Below are positions 32,423-42,569 of a stretch of 64,000 nt of DNA, in pieces. Below the pieces are notes generated by a model. It was given only the letters and a program-made list of their open reading frames with translations. It ran no database searches and was not told where the DNA came from. A program made the position numbers and the translations under genes. Numbering within the stretch: position 1 is the stretch's first letter; every line of letters begins with the position of its first letter. Source of the stretch: Enterobacteriaceae bacterium 89. GTDB taxonomy: Bacteria > Pseudomonadota > Gammaproteobacteria > Enterobacterales > Enterobacteriaceae. The DNA lies in contig RQJH01000003.1 of assembly GCA_014156375.1 (NCBI GenBank), positions 1 to 64,000 of the forward strand, in the 5' to 3' direction.

Positions 32423-33190
32423 TTATGCCATCCCATCATGTTTATGTTGCTGCAGCTCGTGTTCAGTTTTGAACTCGGCCAGCAACCTCGATTGCTCTTC
32501 AGTCAGAGCCAGGTTTTCCAGAAGTTCAGGTCTTCTCAGCCAGGTCCGGCCCAGCGACTGCTTCAGACGCCAGCGACGTATCTCGGCATGGTTGCCTGAC
32601 AGTAATACTGCCGGGACATCCATCCCTTCCAACACTTCAGGACGAGTATAGTGTGGACAGTCCAGTAATCCATCGGCAAAGGAATCTTCCGTTGCCGAAG
32701 CTTCATGGCCCAGAACACCCGGAATGAACCGGGAGACGGAGTCAATCAGCGTCATGGCTGGTAACTCACCACCGCTGAGTACGTAATCGCCGATAGACCA
32801 TTCTTCGTCAATCTCGGTCTGAATTACGCGCTCATCTACGCCTTCGTAGCGACCGCACACCAGAATCAGTTTTTGACTCTGTGCCAGCTCGCTGACGCCC
32901 GCTTGATCAAGCTTGCGTCCCTGAGGTGAAAGATAAATCACCTTTGCACCTTCACCTGCCGCGGCTTTTGCTGCATGAATGGCATCCCTTAGGGGTTGCA
33001 CCATCATTAACATTCCCGGTCCGCCGCCGTAAGGACGATCGTCCACGGTACGGTGCCGGTCATGAGCGAAATCACGAGGACTCCAGCTCTGAATGTTCAG
33101 CAGGCCATTTTTTACTGCCCGGCCAGTTACCCCGTAGTCGGTAATCGCGCGGAACATCTCTGGAAAGAGGCTCACAATACCAATAAACAC
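32423..33190 (-). CDS. trmD: tRNA (guanine-37-N1)-methyltransferase TrmD
   Basis: TrmD puts m1G at position 37 of tRNAs reading CNN codons, using S-adenosylmethionine, and prevents +1 frameshifts. The protein is 255 residues, the E. coli length, of the SPOUT class with a C-terminal trefoil knot. Landmarks are [13 protein letters not shown], the SAM loop [13 protein letters not shown] and [14 protein letters not shown], with the catalytic Asp in CPHYTRPEV-type region (Asp169-Arg154 pair). It lies between rimM and rplS. Confidence 0.97.
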   Translation of the reverse strand: MFIGIVSLFPEMFRAITDYGVTGRAVKNGLLNIQSWSPRDFAHDRHRTVDDRPYGGGPGMLMMVQPLRDAIHAAKAAAGEGAKVIYLSPQGRKLDQAGVSELAQSQKLILVCGRYEGVDERVIQTEIDEEWSIGDYVLSGGELPAMTLIDSVSRFIPGVLGHEASATEDSFADGLLDCPHYTRPEVLEGMDVPAVLLSGNHAEIRRWRLKQSLGRTWLRRPELLENLALTEEQSRLLAEFKTEHELQQHKHDGMA

Positions 33191-33235
33191 AAGCCCGTCT
33201 CCATCACGCCGACTTTTACCAATTATCCGGAGGTT

Positions 33236-33784
33236 TTAAAAACCAGGATCCCAATCTACTTCAATGGTTTGAGTAGCGAGATCGACTTTCTTGATAACCT
33301 GCCCATCGAGGAACGGAACCAACCGCTCCTTGATACCAAACGCATCTTTCAGGTTTGCCTTAATGACGAGAACGTCATTTGACCCGGTTTCCATCATGTC
33401 GATGACTTTACCGAGACTGTAGCCTTCGGTGGTCACTACCTGGCAGCCCATCAGGTCTTTCCAGTAGTAGTCACCCTCGCCCAGCTGTGGCAACTGCGAG
33501 GAATCGACGACAATTTCGCAATTGGTCATCAGATTCGCGGCATCCCGATCTTCAATGCCTTTCAGCTTGATGATCAGGTCCTGATTGTGGTGACGCCAGC
33601 TTTCCAGCTCGACCTCTTGCCACTGACCCGCCTTCTGGATAAACCAGGGCTGATAGTCAAAAATGCTTTCGGTGTCTTCGGTGGAGGAAAACACTCTGAG
33701 CCAACCACGGATACCGTAGGAAGATCCCATCTTGCCGATCACAATCGGTTCAACTGGGGTTTTCGCGGCGAGTTGCTTGCTCAT
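33236..33784 (-). CDS. rimM: 16S rRNA-processing / 30S maturation factor RimM
   Basis: RimM binds S19 and helps mature the 30S head. The protein is 182 residues, as in E. coli, when begun at [10 protein letters not shown]. An N-terminal RimM beta-barrel ([20 protein letters not shown]) is followed by a PRC-barrel domain ([18 protein letters not shown] to DWDPGF). A GTG and an ATG just upstream are in frame; GGTGG precedes the chosen start and length supports it. It is the second gene of the operon, 18 bp after rpsP. Confidence 0.96.
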   Translation of the reverse strand: MSKQLAAKTPVEPIVIGKMGSSYGIRGWLRVFSSTEDTESIFDYQPWFIQKAGQWQEVELESWRHHNQDLIIKLKGIEDRDAANLMTNCEIVVDSSQLPQLGEGDYYWKDLMGCQVVTTEGYSLGKVIDMMETGSNDVLVIKANLKDAFGIKERLVPFLDGQVIKKVDLATQTIEVDWDPGF

Positions 33785-33802
33785 CATGACCACCGTGACA
33801 GA

Positions 33803-34051
33803 TTAAGCTGCTTTGTTTGCTGCTTTGATCAGCGTAGCTACGCGATCGGAAACAGTCGCGCCCTGGCCAACCCAGTGAGCGATACGATCCAGATCCAGGC
33901 GAGTTTCTTCTTCTGCACCGGAAGCCAGTGGGTTGAAGAAACCAACGCGCTCGATGAAGCGACCGTTACGTGCATTACGGCTGTCAGTAACAACAACCTG
34001 GTAGAACGGACGCTTTTTCGCGCCGTGACGTGCTAAACGAATAGTAACCAT
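33803..34051 (-). CDS. rpsP: 30S ribosomal protein S16
   Basis: S16 is an early-assembly 30S protein and in E. coli has reported DNA-nicking activity. The protein is 82 residues, with [20 protein letters not shown] at the start and the [13 protein letters not shown] motif. It is the first gene of rpsP-rimM-trmD-rplS, with an attenuator-like hairpin in its leader (34069-34110). Confidence 0.97.
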   Translation of the reverse strand: MVTIRLARHGAKKRPFYQVVVTDSRNARNGRFIERVGFFNPLASGAEEETRLDLDRIAHWVGQGATVSDRVATLIKAANKAA

Positions 34052-34068
34052 AACATCCTCTTGTGTGA

Positions 34069-34110
34069 ATAAAACGCCGGGCCCCGTCGAGGGACGGAGC
34101 CCGGTGTTAT
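34069..34110 (-). terminator. Terminator/attenuator hairpin between ffh and rpsP
   Basis: On the minus strand ACACCGGGCTCCGTC pairs imperfectly with GACGGGGCCCGGCGT and TTTTATT follows. It lies downstream of a candidate rpsP promoter (34126-34153), so it could both end ffh transcripts and partly attenuate the rpsP operon, as reported for the E. coli trmD operon leader. Confidence 0.75.
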
Positions 34111-34125
34111 ATTAAAAGCCCGAAA

Positions 34126-34153
34126 ATTTTACTCATTTCGGCGCAAAAAGCAA
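34126..34153 (-). promoter_or_regulatory. Candidate promoter of the rpsP operon
   Basis: On the minus strand TTGCTT (34148-34153), a 16-bp spacer and TAAAAT (34126-34131) lie 75 bp upstream of rpsP and just after the ffh stop. Confidence 0.5.
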
Positions 34154-34166
34154 TCTCTAAAGCGAT

Positions 34167-35528
34167 TTAGCGGCCGGGGAAGCCCGGTGGCATCATCCCT
34201 TTCATGCCGCGCATCATTTTCGCCATTCCGCCTTTCTTCATTTTCTTCATCATGCGCTGCATGTCGTCGAACTGTTTCAGAAGACGGTTAACGTCCTGCA
34301 CCTGCATGCCGCAACCGGCAGCGATGCGACGCTTGCGGGAACCTTTGATGATGTCCGGGTTGGCGCGCTCTTTGAAGGTCATGGAATTAATGATGGCTTC
34401 CATACGCACCAGCACTTTATCGTCCATCTGCGCTTTCACGTTGTCCGGGATCTGGCCCATGCCCGGCAGCTTGCCCATCAGGCTTGCCATGCCGCCCATG
34501 TTTTTCATCTGGCGCAGCTGCTCAAGGAAGTCGGTCAGGTCGAAGCCATCGCCCTTCTTGAGTTTGTTGGCCAGCTTCTCGGCCTGAGCGCGGTCAACTT
34601 TGCTTTCGATATCTTCGATCAGCGACAGCACGTCGCCCATGCCGAGGATACGGGAAGCGATACGATCCGGATGGAACGGCTCCAGCGCTTCGGTTTTTTC
34701 GCCGACGCCGAGGAATTTAATTGGCTTGCCGGTGATGTGACGGATGGACAGCGCAGCACCGCCACGGGCGTCACCATCGACCTTGGTCAGCACTACGCCG
34801 GTCAGCGGCAGGGCTTCGTTAAAGGCTTTCGCAGTGTTCGCGGCATCCTGACCGGTCATCGCATCGACGACGAACAGGGTTTCAACCGGGTTGATGGAAG
34901 CGTGGACCTGTTTGATTTCGTCCATCATCGCTTCGTCGACGTGCAGACGACCGGCGGTATCCACCAGCAGCACGTCGTAGAATTTCAGCTTCGCTTCTTT
35001 CAGCGCCGCGTTAACGATGTCGACAGGTTTCTGCGCAACGTCTGACGGGAAGAAATCCACGCCAACCTGCTGTGCCAGGGTTTCCAGCTGCTTGATCGCC
35101 GCCGGGCGATAAACGTCCGCAGAAACGACCAGCACTTTCTTCTTGTGCTTCTCGCGCAGGAACTTACCCAGCTTACCGACGCTGGTGGTTTTACCAGCAC
35201 CCTGCAGGCCCGCCATCAGCACTACGGCCGGTGGCTGAGCGGCCAGGTTCAGAACCTGGTTCTCTTCGCCCATCGCCGAAACCAGTTCCTGACGAACGAT
35301 TTTGACGAACTCCTGACCCGGGGTCAGGCTTTTGTTGACTTCATGACCTACCGCGCTTTCTTTAACACGGCTGATGAAATCACGCACCACGGGCAGCGCC
35401 ACGTCGGCTTCAAGCAGCGCCATGCGCACTTCGCGCAGCGTTTCTTTAATATTTTCTTCAGTAAGGCGTCCACGGCCGCTGATGTTACGCAGCGTACGCG
35501 ACAAACGATCGGTTAAATTATCAAACAT
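34167..35528 (-). CDS. ffh: Signal recognition particle protein Ffh
   Basis: Ffh binds 4.5S RNA and signal sequences on ribosomes and, with FtsY, targets inner-membrane proteins to SecYEG. The protein is 453 residues, the same as E. coli. It has an N-terminal four-helix bundle, a GTPase domain with G1 GLQGAGKTT (about 105-113), LLVDTAGRLH and TKVDGDARGG, and a methionine-rich M domain (MKNMGGMASLMGKLPGMG; tail MMKKMKKGGMAKMMRGMKGM). Start at 35528 (MFDNLTDRL) was chosen by homology; the frame is open upstream but non-homologous. It diverges from ypjD. Confidence 0.97.
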   Translation of the reverse strand: MFDNLTDRLSRTLRNISGRGRLTEENIKETLREVRMALLEADVALPVVRDFISRVKESAVGHEVNKSLTPGQEFVKIVRQELVSAMGEENQVLNLAAQPPAVVLMAGLQGAGKTTSVGKLGKFLREKHKKKVLVVSADVYRPAAIKQLETLAQQVGVDFFPSDVAQKPVDIVNAALKEAKLKFYDVLLVDTAGRLHVDEAMMDEIKQVHASINPVETLFVVDAMTGQDAANTAKAFNEALPLTGVVLTKVDGDARGGAALSIRHITGKPIKFLGVGEKTEALEPFHPDRIASRILGMGDVLSLIEDIESKVDRAQAEKLANKLKKGDGFDLTDFLEQLRQMKNMGGMASLMGKLPGMGQIPDNVKAQMDDKVLVRMEAIINSMTFKERANPDIIKGSRKRRIAAGCGMQVQDVNRLLKQFDDMQRMMKKMKKGGMAKMMRGMKGMMPPGFPGR

Positions 35529-35692
35529 TGTCTCTCGCCTGAGGTGGAAACGTTCGGTCGCAGCTGCGACACAGACACAGAAATTTGCCGCAGTATAACA
35601 CGACACCGCACGAGTTGTGATGCAACGGTTGGAGCATGCGTGACCTGACGTTATACTGCTACTCTTTCAACCATGCCGACATCAACATCTAT

Positions 35693-36484
35693 ATGCCTGT
35701 TTTTGCACTGCTAGCGCTTGTCGCCTACTCCATCAGCCTCGCGCTGATCATCCCTGCCCTGCTGCAAAAAAACAGCGGCTGGCGGCGCATGGCTATTCTG
35801 TCGGCGGTGATCGCCCTGGTGTGCCACGCGTTTGCGCTGGAAGCACGCATTCTGCCGGGTGGCGATCAGGGGCAAAATCTCAGCCTGCTGAACGTCGGTT
35901 CGCTGGTCAGCCTGATGATCTGTACGGTGATGACCATCGTGGCTTCGCGCAACCGCGGCTGGCTGCTGCTGCCGATTGTCTACACCTTCGCGCTGATAAA
36001 CCTCGCCTTTGCGACCTTTATGCCCAATGAGTTCATCACTCATCTGGAAACCACGCCGGGAATGATGGTACACATCGGCCTGTCGCTGTTTGCCTATGCC
36101 ACGCTGATTATCGCGGCGCTCTATGCGCTGCAGCTGGCGTGGATTGACTACCAGTTAAAAAACAAAAAGCTCGCCTTCAGCAGCGAAATGCCGCCGCTCA
36201 TGAGCATCGAACGCAAGATGTTCCACATCACCCAGGTGGGCGTGGTGCTGCTGACTCTGACCCTGTGCACCGGCCTGTTTTACCTGCACAACCTGTTCAG
36301 CGTGGAAAATATAGATAAGGCGGTCCTTTCCATCATCGCCTGGTTTGTCTATATCGTGTTGTTATGGGGTCACTATCATGAAGGCTGGCGCGGTCGCCGC
36401 GTGGTCTGGTTTAACGTGGCAGGCGCCGGATTGCTGACGCTCGCCTATTTTGGTAGCCGCGTCCTGCAACAGTTCGTGAGCTAA
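35693..36484 (+). CDS. ypjD: YpjD, cytochrome c assembly-like inner-membrane protein
   Basis: This is a 263-residue integral membrane protein of the CcsA/CcmC-like cytochrome c assembly family with about eight TM segments. WGHYHEGWRGRRVVWFNVAG holds the Trp/His motif related to haem handling. ATG at 35693 (MPVFALLALVAYSISLAL) gives the E. coli length; an in-frame ATG at 35636 is upstream of any homology. It lies 18 bp before corB. The family hints at haem transport but the role is not established. Confidence 0.92.
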   Translation: MPVFALLALVAYSISLALIIPALLQKNSGWRRMAILSAVIALVCHAFALEARILPGGDQGQNLSLLNVGSLVSLMICTVMTIVASRNRGWLLLPIVYTFALINLAFATFMPNEFITHLETTPGMMVHIGLSLFAYATLIIAALYALQLAWIDYQLKNKKLAFSSEMPPLMSIERKMFHITQVGVVLLTLTLCTGLFYLHNLFSVENIDKAVLSIIAWFVYIVLLWGHYHEGWRGRRVVWFNVAGAGLLTLAYFGSRVLQQFVS

Positions 36485-36502
36485 GACTTAAAGGAATCTC
36501 AG

Positions 36503-37789
36503 TTGGAACATATCTCAACCACTACGCTGATCGTCACGCTGATCATAATGGTGGTGGTCTCCGCCTACTTCTCCGGTTCAGAAACCGGGATGATGACGCT
36601 CAACCGCTACCGGTTACGTCATATGGCAAAACAGGGCAACAGCGCCGCCAAGCGCGTCGAAAAGCTGCTGCGTAAGCCAGATCGCCTGATTAGCCTGGTG
36701 CTGATCGGCAATAACCTGGTCAACATTCTCGCCTCGGCGCTGGGCACTATCGTCGGGATGCGCCTGTATGGCGATGCCGGTGTGGCTATCGCCACCGGTG
36801 TCCTGACCTTTGTGGTGCTGGTCTTTGCTGAAGTTCTGCCAAAAACCATCGCTGCGCTGTATCCGGAAAAAGTCGCCTATCCAAGCAGCTTCCTGCTGGC
36901 CCCGCTGCAAATTCTGATGATGCCGCTGGTCTGGCTGCTGAACACCATTACCCGCATTCTGATGCGGATGATGGGCATCAAAACCGAAACGTCGATCAGC
37001 AGCGCACTCAGTAAAGACGAACTGCGCACCATCGTGAACGAATCTCGCTCGCAAATCTCCCGTCGTAATCAGGACATGCTGCTGTCGGTGCTGGATCTGG
37101 AAAAGGTCAGCGTCAACGACATCATGGTGCCGCGTAACGAGATCGTCGGCATTGATATCAACGACGACTGGAAGGCGATTGTTCGCCAGCTCACGCACTC
37201 CCCACACGGGCGCATCGTGCTGTACCGCGATTCCCTCGACGATGCTATCAGCATGCTGCGCGTGCGCGAGGCCTATCGTCTGATGACCGAGAAAAAAGAG
37301 TTCACCAAAGAGGTGATGCTGCGCGCCGCCGATGAAATTTACTACGTCCCGGAAGGCACGCCGCTCAGCACTCAGCTGGTCAAATTCCAGCGCAATAAAA
37401 AGAAAGTCGGCCTGGTGGTGGACGAATACGGTGACATTCAGGGTCTGGTGACCGTCGAAGATATTCTGGAAGAGATTGTCGGCGACTTCACGACGTCGAT
37501 GTCTCCTTCGCTGGCGGAAGAAGTCACGCCGCAGAACGACGGCTCGGTGATTATCGACGGCACGGCCAACGTCCGTGAACTGAATAAAGCCTTTAACTGG
37601 CACTTCCCGGAAGATGAGGCCCGCACCATCAACGGCGTGATTCTGGAAGCGCTGGAAGAGATCCCGGCCATCGGCACGCGCGTGCGCATCAGCCAGTACG
37701 ATATCGATATTCTCGACGTACAGGACAATATGATTAAGCAGGTTAAAGTGGTACCGGTGAAATCTCTGCGGGAAAGCGTGGCGGAATAA
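36503..37789 (+). CDS. corB: CorB/YfjD, CNNM-type divalent cation (Mg/Co) efflux-linked protein
   Basis: This is a 428-residue membrane protein of the CNNM/CorC family. It has an N-terminal DUF21 membrane domain with four TM segments (start MEHISTTTLIVTLIIMVVVS, SGSETGMMTLNRYRLRH) and tandem CBS domains (about 205-335, VSVNDIMVPRNEIVGIDI, DEYGDIQGLVTVEDILEEIVGD). A C-terminal CorC_HlyC domain (about 350-425) follows. Related proteins move Mg2+ or help CorA. Translation starts at TTG 36503 after AAGGAAT. It is cotranscribed with ypjD and convergent with grpE. Confidence 0.94.
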   Translation: MEHISTTTLIVTLIIMVVVSAYFSGSETGMMTLNRYRLRHMAKQGNSAAKRVEKLLRKPDRLISLVLIGNNLVNILASALGTIVGMRLYGDAGVAIATGVLTFVVLVFAEVLPKTIAALYPEKVAYPSSFLLAPLQILMMPLVWLLNTITRILMRMMGIKTETSISSALSKDELRTIVNESRSQISRRNQDMLLSVLDLEKVSVNDIMVPRNEIVGIDINDDWKAIVRQLTHSPHGRIVLYRDSLDDAISMLRVREAYRLMTEKKEFTKEVMLRAADEIYYVPEGTPLSTQLVKFQRNKKKVGLVVDEYGDIQGLVTVEDILEEIVGDFTTSMSPSLAEEVTPQNDGSVIIDGTANVRELNKAFNWHFPEDEARTINGVILEALEEIPAIGTRVRISQYDIDILDVQDNMIKQVKVVPVKSLRESVAE

Positions 37790-37795
37790 ACTGGA

Positions 37796-37818
37796 CTCCT
37801 CTCCCCTGGCGGGGAGAG
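37796..37818. other. GC-rich hairpin between convergent corB and grpE
   Basis: CCTCTCCCC-TGGC-GGGGAGAGG forms a near-perfect hairpin. It lacks a T run on either side, so it is not a standard intrinsic terminator. It may protect 3' ends or assist termination of both genes. Confidence 0.5.
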
Positions 37819-37830
37819 GAAAAGCAAAGA

Positions 37831-38424
37831 TTAAGCCTTCGCTTTGGCGACCGAAACCATCGCAGCGCGAATGGTACGACCGTTCAGGGTATAGCCCTTC
37901 TGCATCACCATCAGCACGTTGCCCGGTGCCACTTCTTCAGACTCGACCATCGCAATGGCCTGGTGCACGTTAGGATCCATAGGCACGTTGATGTCGCCAA
38001 CCACTTCCACACCGTATTTACGCACCACGTCGAGCATCGATTTCAGGGTCAGTTCGATCCCTTCCACCATCGGCGCCATGTCCGGGTTAGCTTTATCAGC
38101 CACTTCCAGCGCGCGATCCAGGCTGTCGATGACCGGCAGCAGGTCGTTGACGAACTTCTCAAGGGCAAACTTGTGCGCTTTCTCCACGTCCTGCTCGGTA
38201 CGACGACGCAGGTTTTCCATTTCCGCTTTCACACGCATCACGCCATCGCGTTCGCGGTTTTGCGCTTCCACTAACTGAGCTTCCAGATTCGCAATTTTCT
38301 CATCGCGCGGATCCACCTGCTCAGCAGAAGTCTCGGACTCTACGGCCTCAACTTCATCATGCTGGTCCTTGATAATTTCTTCCGGGGCTTGCCCCTCAGG
38401 CGTTTTCTGTTCTTTACTACTCAT
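37831..38424 (-). CDS. grpE: Nucleotide exchange factor GrpE
   Basis: GrpE is the heat-shock protein that releases ADP from DnaK. The protein is 197 residues, as in E. coli. It has a disordered acidic N terminus, a long paired helix (about 40-137, [11 protein letters not shown]-type heptads) and a C-terminal beta domain ([10 protein letters not shown]-type, here [16 protein letters not shown]). It is transcribed from the sigma-32 promoter at 38470-38497 and diverges from nadK. Functionally it works with ClpB, at the other end of this window. Confidence 0.97.
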   Translation of the reverse strand: MSSKEQKTPEGQAPEEIIKDQHDEVEAVESETSAEQVDPRDEKIANLEAQLVEAQNRERDGVMRVKAEMENLRRRTEQDVEKAHKFALEKFVNDLLPVIDSLDRALEVADKANPDMAPMVEGIELTLKSMLDVVRKYGVEVVGDINVPMDPNVHQAIAMVESEEVAPGNVLMVMQKGYTLNGRTIRAAMVSVAKAKA

Positions 38425-38469
38425 GAATTTCTCCGCGTTTTTTGGTATTCATCTCGCTGACTTCGCTTA

Positions 38470-38497
38470 TTATGGGGATCGCGCTGCGGGTTTCAAG
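38470..38497 (-). promoter_or_regulatory. Heat-shock (sigma-32) promoter of grpE
   Basis: On the minus strand CTTGAA (38492-38497), a 14-bp spacer and CCCCATAA (38470-38477) match the sigma-32 consensus almost fully, 45 bp before the grpE start. Confidence 0.92.
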
Positions 38498-38546
38498 GGA
38501 AGCAGGCACATTGTCATCATTCATTCGGCACAAGGACCTCCAGAAA

Positions 38547-39425
38547 ATGAACAATCATTTCAAGTGTATCGGTATTGTCGGCCATCCCCGTCACCCTACC
38601 GCGCTGACCACACATGAAATGCTCTGGCGCTGGCTGTCCACCAAAGGCTATGAAGTCATTGTCGAACAACAGATTGCCCGCGAACTGCAGTTGAAGAATG
38701 TCACTACCGGAACGCTGGCCGAAATTGGCCAACGGGCCGATCTGGCAGTAGTGGTTGGCGGCGACGGTAATATGCTGGGCGCCGCGCGCACGCTGGCGCG
38801 TTATGACATCAAAGTCATTGGCATTAACCGTGGCAATCTCGGGTTCCTGACCGATCTCGACCCGGATAACGCTCAGCAGCAGCTGGCCGATGTTCTTGAA
38901 GGCCACTATATCACCGAGAAGCGTTTCCTGCTTGAAGCGCAGGTTTGCCAGCAGGACTGCCAGAAGCGCATCAGCACCGCCATCAATGAGGTGGTGTTAC
39001 ACCCCGGCAAAGTGGCGCACATGATTGAGTTCGAAGTTTATATCGATGAAGTCTTTGCGTTTTCTCAGCGTTCCGATGGGCTGATCATTTCAACGCCAAC
39101 CGGTTCAACCGCTTATTCTCTCTCCGCAGGCGGCCCTATTCTGACACCTTCGCTGGATGCTATTACGCTGGTGCCGATGTTCCCGCATACGCTCTCTGCG
39201 CGTCCGCTGGTGATCAACAGCAGCAGCACCATTCGTTTGCGCTTTGCCCACCCGCGTAACGACCTGGAAATCAGCTGCGACAGCCAGATTGCGCTGCCGA
39301 TTCAGGAAGGTGAAGACGTATTAATTCGCCGCTGCGACTACCATCTGAATCTGATCCACCCGAAAGACTACAACTATTTCAACACGTTGAGCTCTAAGCT
39401 GGGCTGGTCAAAAAAATTGTTCTGA
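38547..39425 (+). CDS. nadK: NAD kinase
   Basis: NadK phosphorylates NAD+ to NADP+ with ATP and sets the cellular NADP pool. The protein is 292 residues when started at [17 protein letters not shown], the E. coli length. The frame extends upstream to 38442 but only over the grpE promoter. Motifs are [16 protein letters not shown] (GGDG, catalytic Asp), [10 protein letters not shown] and [17 protein letters not shown]. It is followed by recN behind its own SOS promoter. Confidence 0.97.
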   Translation: MNNHFKCIGIVGHPRHPTALTTHEMLWRWLSTKGYEVIVEQQIARELQLKNVTTGTLAEIGQRADLAVVVGGDGNMLGAARTLARYDIKVIGINRGNLGFLTDLDPDNAQQQLADVLEGHYITEKRFLLEAQVCQQDCQKRISTAINEVVLHPGKVAHMIEFEVYIDEVFAFSQRSDGLIISTPTGSTAYSLSAGGPILTPSLDAITLVPMFPHTLSARPLVINSSSTIRLRFAHPRNDLEISCDSQIALPIQEGEDVLIRRCDYHLNLIHPKDYNYFNTLSSKLGWSKKLF

Positions 39426-39444
39426 TTTCGTACTCGCCTCTTTA

Positions 39445-39460
39445 CTGTATAAAAAACCAG
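39445..39460. promoter_or_regulatory. LexA box 1 of recN
   Basis: CTGTATAAAAAACCAG is a near-consensus LexA site upstream of recN. The right half CCAG deviates at one base from ACAG. Same arrangement as in E. coli recN. Confidence 0.85.
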
Positions 39461-39466
39461 TTTATA

Positions 39467-39482
39467 CTGTATGAAAATACAG
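39467..39482. promoter_or_regulatory. LexA box 2 of recN
   Basis: CTGTATGAAAATACAG fully matches CTGT-N8-ACAG. It lies 22 bp downstream of box 1, two helical turns, and 28 bp before the recN start. It also covers the likely -10 region. Confidence 0.92.
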
Positions 39483-39510
39483 TTATGGTTTTTCATACAG
39501 GAAGACGACA

Positions 39511-41172
39511 ATGCTGGCACAACTCACCATCAGCAATTTTGCCATCGTACGCGAACTTGAAATCGATTTTCATAGCGGGATGACGGCCATCACCGGCGAA
39601 ACCGGGGCCGGTAAATCTATTGCCATCGATGCGCTTGGGCTGTGCCTCGGCGGTCGCGCCGAAGGGGATATGGTACGCACTGGCGCTACCCGTGCCGATC
39701 TGTGCGCTCGCTTCGCCCTGAAAGATACCCCTGCCGCCCAGCGCTGGCTCGAAGCCAATCAGCTGGAAGACGGGCGTGAGTGTTTACTTCGCCGCGTCAT
39801 CAGCAGCGATGGTCGCTCTCGTGGCTTTATCAACGGCACTGCCGTTCCCCTGTCGCAGCTGCGTGAGCTGGGTCAGCTGCTGATCCAAATTCACGGCCAG
39901 CACGCCCACCAGCAGTTAGTGAAACCAGAACATCAGAAATCCCTGCTCGACGGCTACACCGGCGAGTGTGCGCTGACTCAACGCATGGCCGAAGATTACC
40001 GCCGCTGGCACCAGAGCTGCCGCGATCTTGCCCAGCATCAGCAGCAAAGCCAGGAGCGTGCCGCCCGCGCCGAGCTGTTGCAGTATCAGCTTAAAGAGCT
40101 CAACGAATTCCAGCCGCAGGCAGGGGAATTTGAACAAATCGACGAAGAGTACAAGCGTCTGGCTAACAGCGGGCAGTTGCTCAGCACCAGCCAGCATGCG
40201 CTGGCGCTGATGGCCGACGGCGATGACGTCAACCTGCAAAGCCAGCTCTACAGCGCTCGTCAGTTGGTTACCGAGCTCACCGGTATGGACAGCAAACTCT
40301 CCGGGGTGCTGGAGATGCTGGAAGAAGCCGCCATCCAGATTAGCGAAGCCAGCGACGAGCTGCGCCACTACTGCGACAGAATGGATCTCGATCCTAACCG
40401 TCTGTTTGAACTGGAGCAGCGCATCTCCCGTCAGATTGCGCTGGCGCGTAAGCATCATATTTCACCGGAAGAACTGCCGGCCTTTCATCAGTCGCTGCTG
40501 GATGAACAGCAGCTACTGGACGATCAGGCTGATTCGTTAGAAACCCTGAGCCTTGCCGTCAATCAGCATCACCAGCAGGCGCTGGCCACAGCGGAGCAGC
40601 TGCACGCTCTGCGCGCCGCCAGCGCAGCCGAGCTGGCCACCTTAATCACCGACAGCATGCACACGCTCTCCATGCCACACGGCTTGTTCACCATTGAGGT
40701 GAAGTTTGAAGAGCATCATTTAACCGCCGACGGTGCAGATCGCATCGAATTCCGCGTCACCACTAACCCTGGGCAGCCACTGCAGCCTATCGCCAAAGTG
40801 GCCTCCGGTGGTGAACTGTCGCGTATCGCGCTGGCGATTCAGGTGATCACCGCGCAGAAAATGGAAACCCCGGCGCTGATTTTCGATGAGGTGGATGTGG
40901 GGATCAGCGGCCCGACCGCGGCCGTGGTCGGCAAACTGCTGCGCCAGCTGGGCGACTCTACTCAGGTGATGTGTGTGACTCACCTGCCGCAGGTGGCTGG
41001 CTGTGGTCACCATCACTTCTACGTCAGCAAAGAAACCGACGGCGAGATGACCGAAACCCACATGCAGCCGCTGGATAAACGGGCCCGTCTGCAGGAACTG
41101 GCACGCCTTCTGGGCGGGAGCGAAGTCACCCGCAACACGCTGGCGAATGCCAAAGAGTTGCTGGCGGCATAA
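39511..41172 (+). CDS. recN: DNA repair protein RecN
   Basis: RecN is an SMC-like ATPase induced by SOS that holds broken DNA together for recombination repair. The protein is 553 residues, as in E. coli. It has Walker [16 protein letters not shown] at about residues 29-43, two coiled-coil arms (about 160-220 and 320-380) flanking a shorter hinge, and the C-terminal signature [16 protein letters not shown] followed by Walker [15 protein letters not shown]. Two LexA boxes lie upstream. It is monocistronic. Confidence 0.97.
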   Translation: MLAQLTISNFAIVRELEIDFHSGMTAITGETGAGKSIAIDALGLCLGGRAEGDMVRTGATRADLCARFALKDTPAAQRWLEANQLEDGRECLLRRVISSDGRSRGFINGTAVPLSQLRELGQLLIQIHGQHAHQQLVKPEHQKSLLDGYTGECALTQRMAEDYRRWHQSCRDLAQHQQQSQERAARAELLQYQLKELNEFQPQAGEFEQIDEEYKRLANSGQLLSTSQHALALMADGDDVNLQSQLYSARQLVTELTGMDSKLSGVLEMLEEAAIQISEASDELRHYCDRMDLDPNRLFELEQRISRQIALARKHHISPEELPAFHQSLLDEQQLLDDQADSLETLSLAVNQHHQQALATAEQLHALRAASAAELATLITDSMHTLSMPHGLFTIEVKFEEHHLTADGADRIEFRVTTNPGQPLQPIAKVASGGELSRIALAIQVITAQKMETPALIFDEVDVGISGPTAAVVGKLLRQLGDSTQVMCVTHLPQVAGCGHHHFYVSKETDGEMTETHMQPLDKRARLQELARLLGGSEVTRNTLANAKELLAA

Positions 41173-41321
41173 ACTTTTTGCCATTCTCAGAGTCTCAGTT
41201 CACAACAAAAAAACGCCGACAGACCAGACGACAAGGTTTAATTGTGATGAAAGGTCTATTATCATCGGCATATTACAATTGAGCCGTGAACTGCTCGGGC
41301 CCGAAAAGGAATGAAATCACT

Positions 41322-41669
41322 ATGCGCTGTAAAATGCTGACTGCTGCCGCAGCGGTTCTTCTGATGTTGACCGCAGGCTGTTCTACTCTGGAACGAGTGG
41401 TTTACCGTCCTGACATCAACCAGGGTAACTATCTGGCACCTAACGACGTAGCAAAAATTCGTGTTGGCATGACGCAACAGCAGGTTGCCTATGCGCTGGG
41501 TACCCCAATGATGACCGATCCGTTCGGCACCAACACCTGGTTCTACGTGTTCCGCCAGCAGCCAGGCCACGAGAAAGTCACGCAGCAAACCCTGACGCTG
41601 ACCTTTAACAGCAGCGGTGTGCTGACCAACATCGATAACAAACCGGCTCTGACAGGCAACAATAACTAA
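41322..41669 (+). CDS. bamE: Outer membrane protein assembly factor BamE (SmpA)
   Basis: BamE is a small lipoprotein of the BAM complex that binds BamD and phosphatidylglycerol. The protein is 115 residues (113 in E. coli), with signal peptide [20 protein letters not shown] and Cys20 acylated. The conserved core is [26 protein letters not shown] and [16 protein letters not shown] chose ATG 41322 because the 12 upstream in-frame codons are not part of a signal peptide. AAAAGGAATG precedes it. A two-way terminator separates it from rnfH. Confidence 0.96.
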   Translation: MRCKMLTAAAAVLLMLTAGCSTLERVVYRPDINQGNYLAPNDVAKIRVGMTQQQVAYALGTPMMTDPFGTNTWFYVFRQQPGHEKVTQQTLTLTFNSSGVLTNIDNKPALTGNNN

Positions 41670-41681
41670 GCCTGAAGATGT

Positions 41682-41709
41682 AAAAAAAGCGCTCACTGAG
41701 CGCTTTTTT
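41682..41709. terminator. Bidirectional terminator between bamE and rnfH
   Basis: GCGCTCA/TGAGCGC around a single base, with A7 on one side and a T run on the other, can terminate both convergent transcripts. The last bases overlap the rnfH stop. Confidence 0.88.
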
Positions 41710-41995
41710 ATTTGGCGGATTTCTCTGCTCGCTGGCGGCGCAGCTCTTTCGGGTCGGCAATCAGCGGGCGATAAATCTCTACCCGGTCGCCGTCGCGGAG
41801 CAAATCCGTCAGTTTGACGGCGCGACTCCAGACGCCCACTTTATTCTTCGCCAGATCGATATCGGTCCTCAGCTTCAGCAGGCCGCTGGCAACAATCGCC
41901 TGCTCCACCGTCGCGCCTTCCTCGAGCGAGACCTTTTGCAGGTACTGTTTTTCCGGCAGCGCGTAAACTACCTCGACCGAAATCTTAAGCGACAC
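41708..41995 (-). CDS. rnfH: RnfH/YfjF family protein
   Basis: This is a 95-residue ubiquitin-like (beta-grasp) protein of the RnfH family with [20 protein letters not shown] and a basic C terminus ([16 protein letters not shown]). I chose the GTG at 41995 because residues further upstream in this frame are not conserved. It overlaps the end of ratA by 11 bp. It is often paired with ratA in enterobacteria and has been called RatB in a proposed toxin-antitoxin pair, but an antitoxin role is not established. Confidence 0.9.
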   Translation of the reverse strand: MSLKISVEVVYALPEKQYLQKVSLEEGATVEQAIVASGLLKLRTDIDLAKNKVGVWSRAVKLTDLLRDGDRVEIYRPLIADPKELRRQRAEKSAK

Positions 41996-42422
41996 TGTAA
42001 ATCTCTTTCGCCCGGGTGGTGAACGCCTGCACCATGTTAGACGCCAGCTCCTTGAAGATGCGGCCAAAGGCCATCTCAATCAGCTTATTGGTAAATTCGA
42101 AATCGAGATGGAATTCGATTTTACAGGCGTCCTGGCTCAGCGGTGTGAACTTCCAGCCGCCAATCAGCTTGCGGAACGGGCCATCCACCAGATGCATCAA
42201 AATGCTCTGGTTGTTGGTCAGCGTATTACGGGTAGTAAACGTCTTGCTGATCCCCGCTTTCGACACATCCACGGCCGCGGTCATTTGCGACGGACCGGCT
42301 TCCAGCACCCTGCTGCCGGTGCAGCCAGGCAGGAAATCTGGATAGGCATCCACATCGTTCACGAGCTTGTACATCTGTTCCGCGCTGTAGGGCACAAGCG
42401 CAGTACGACTAATCTGAGGCAT
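41985..42422 (-). CDS. ratA: RatA/YfjG START-like protein (ribosome association toxin / CoQ10-like)
   Basis: This 145-residue START-domain (COQ10-like) protein begins [18 protein letters not shown] and has [19 protein letters not shown] and [16 protein letters not shown]. coli RatA was reported to block 70S assembly by binding 50S subunits. The homology to ubiquinone-binding COQ10 is an alternative clue. A GTG four codons upstream is also possible. It is divergent from smpB. Confidence 0.92.
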   Translation of the reverse strand: MPQISRTALVPYSAEQMYKLVNDVDAYPDFLPGCTGSRVLEAGPSQMTAAVDVSKAGISKTFTTRNTLTNNQSILMHLVDGPFRKLIGGWKFTPLSQDACKIEFHLDFEFTNKLIEMAFGRIFKELASNMVQAFTTRAKEIYSVA

Positions 42423-42569
42423 AGCAATTCTCACTCACTGTTCTGGCGCAAATAATATCATTTATCCCCTGTTAAAAAAAACGCTGCGCCGCAACTCATG
42501 CTAAGATAGGCCATTGCGCCTCGCGGGAAGATTGAGGCAAGGTACAGAATGAGATGAGTTCAGGACACT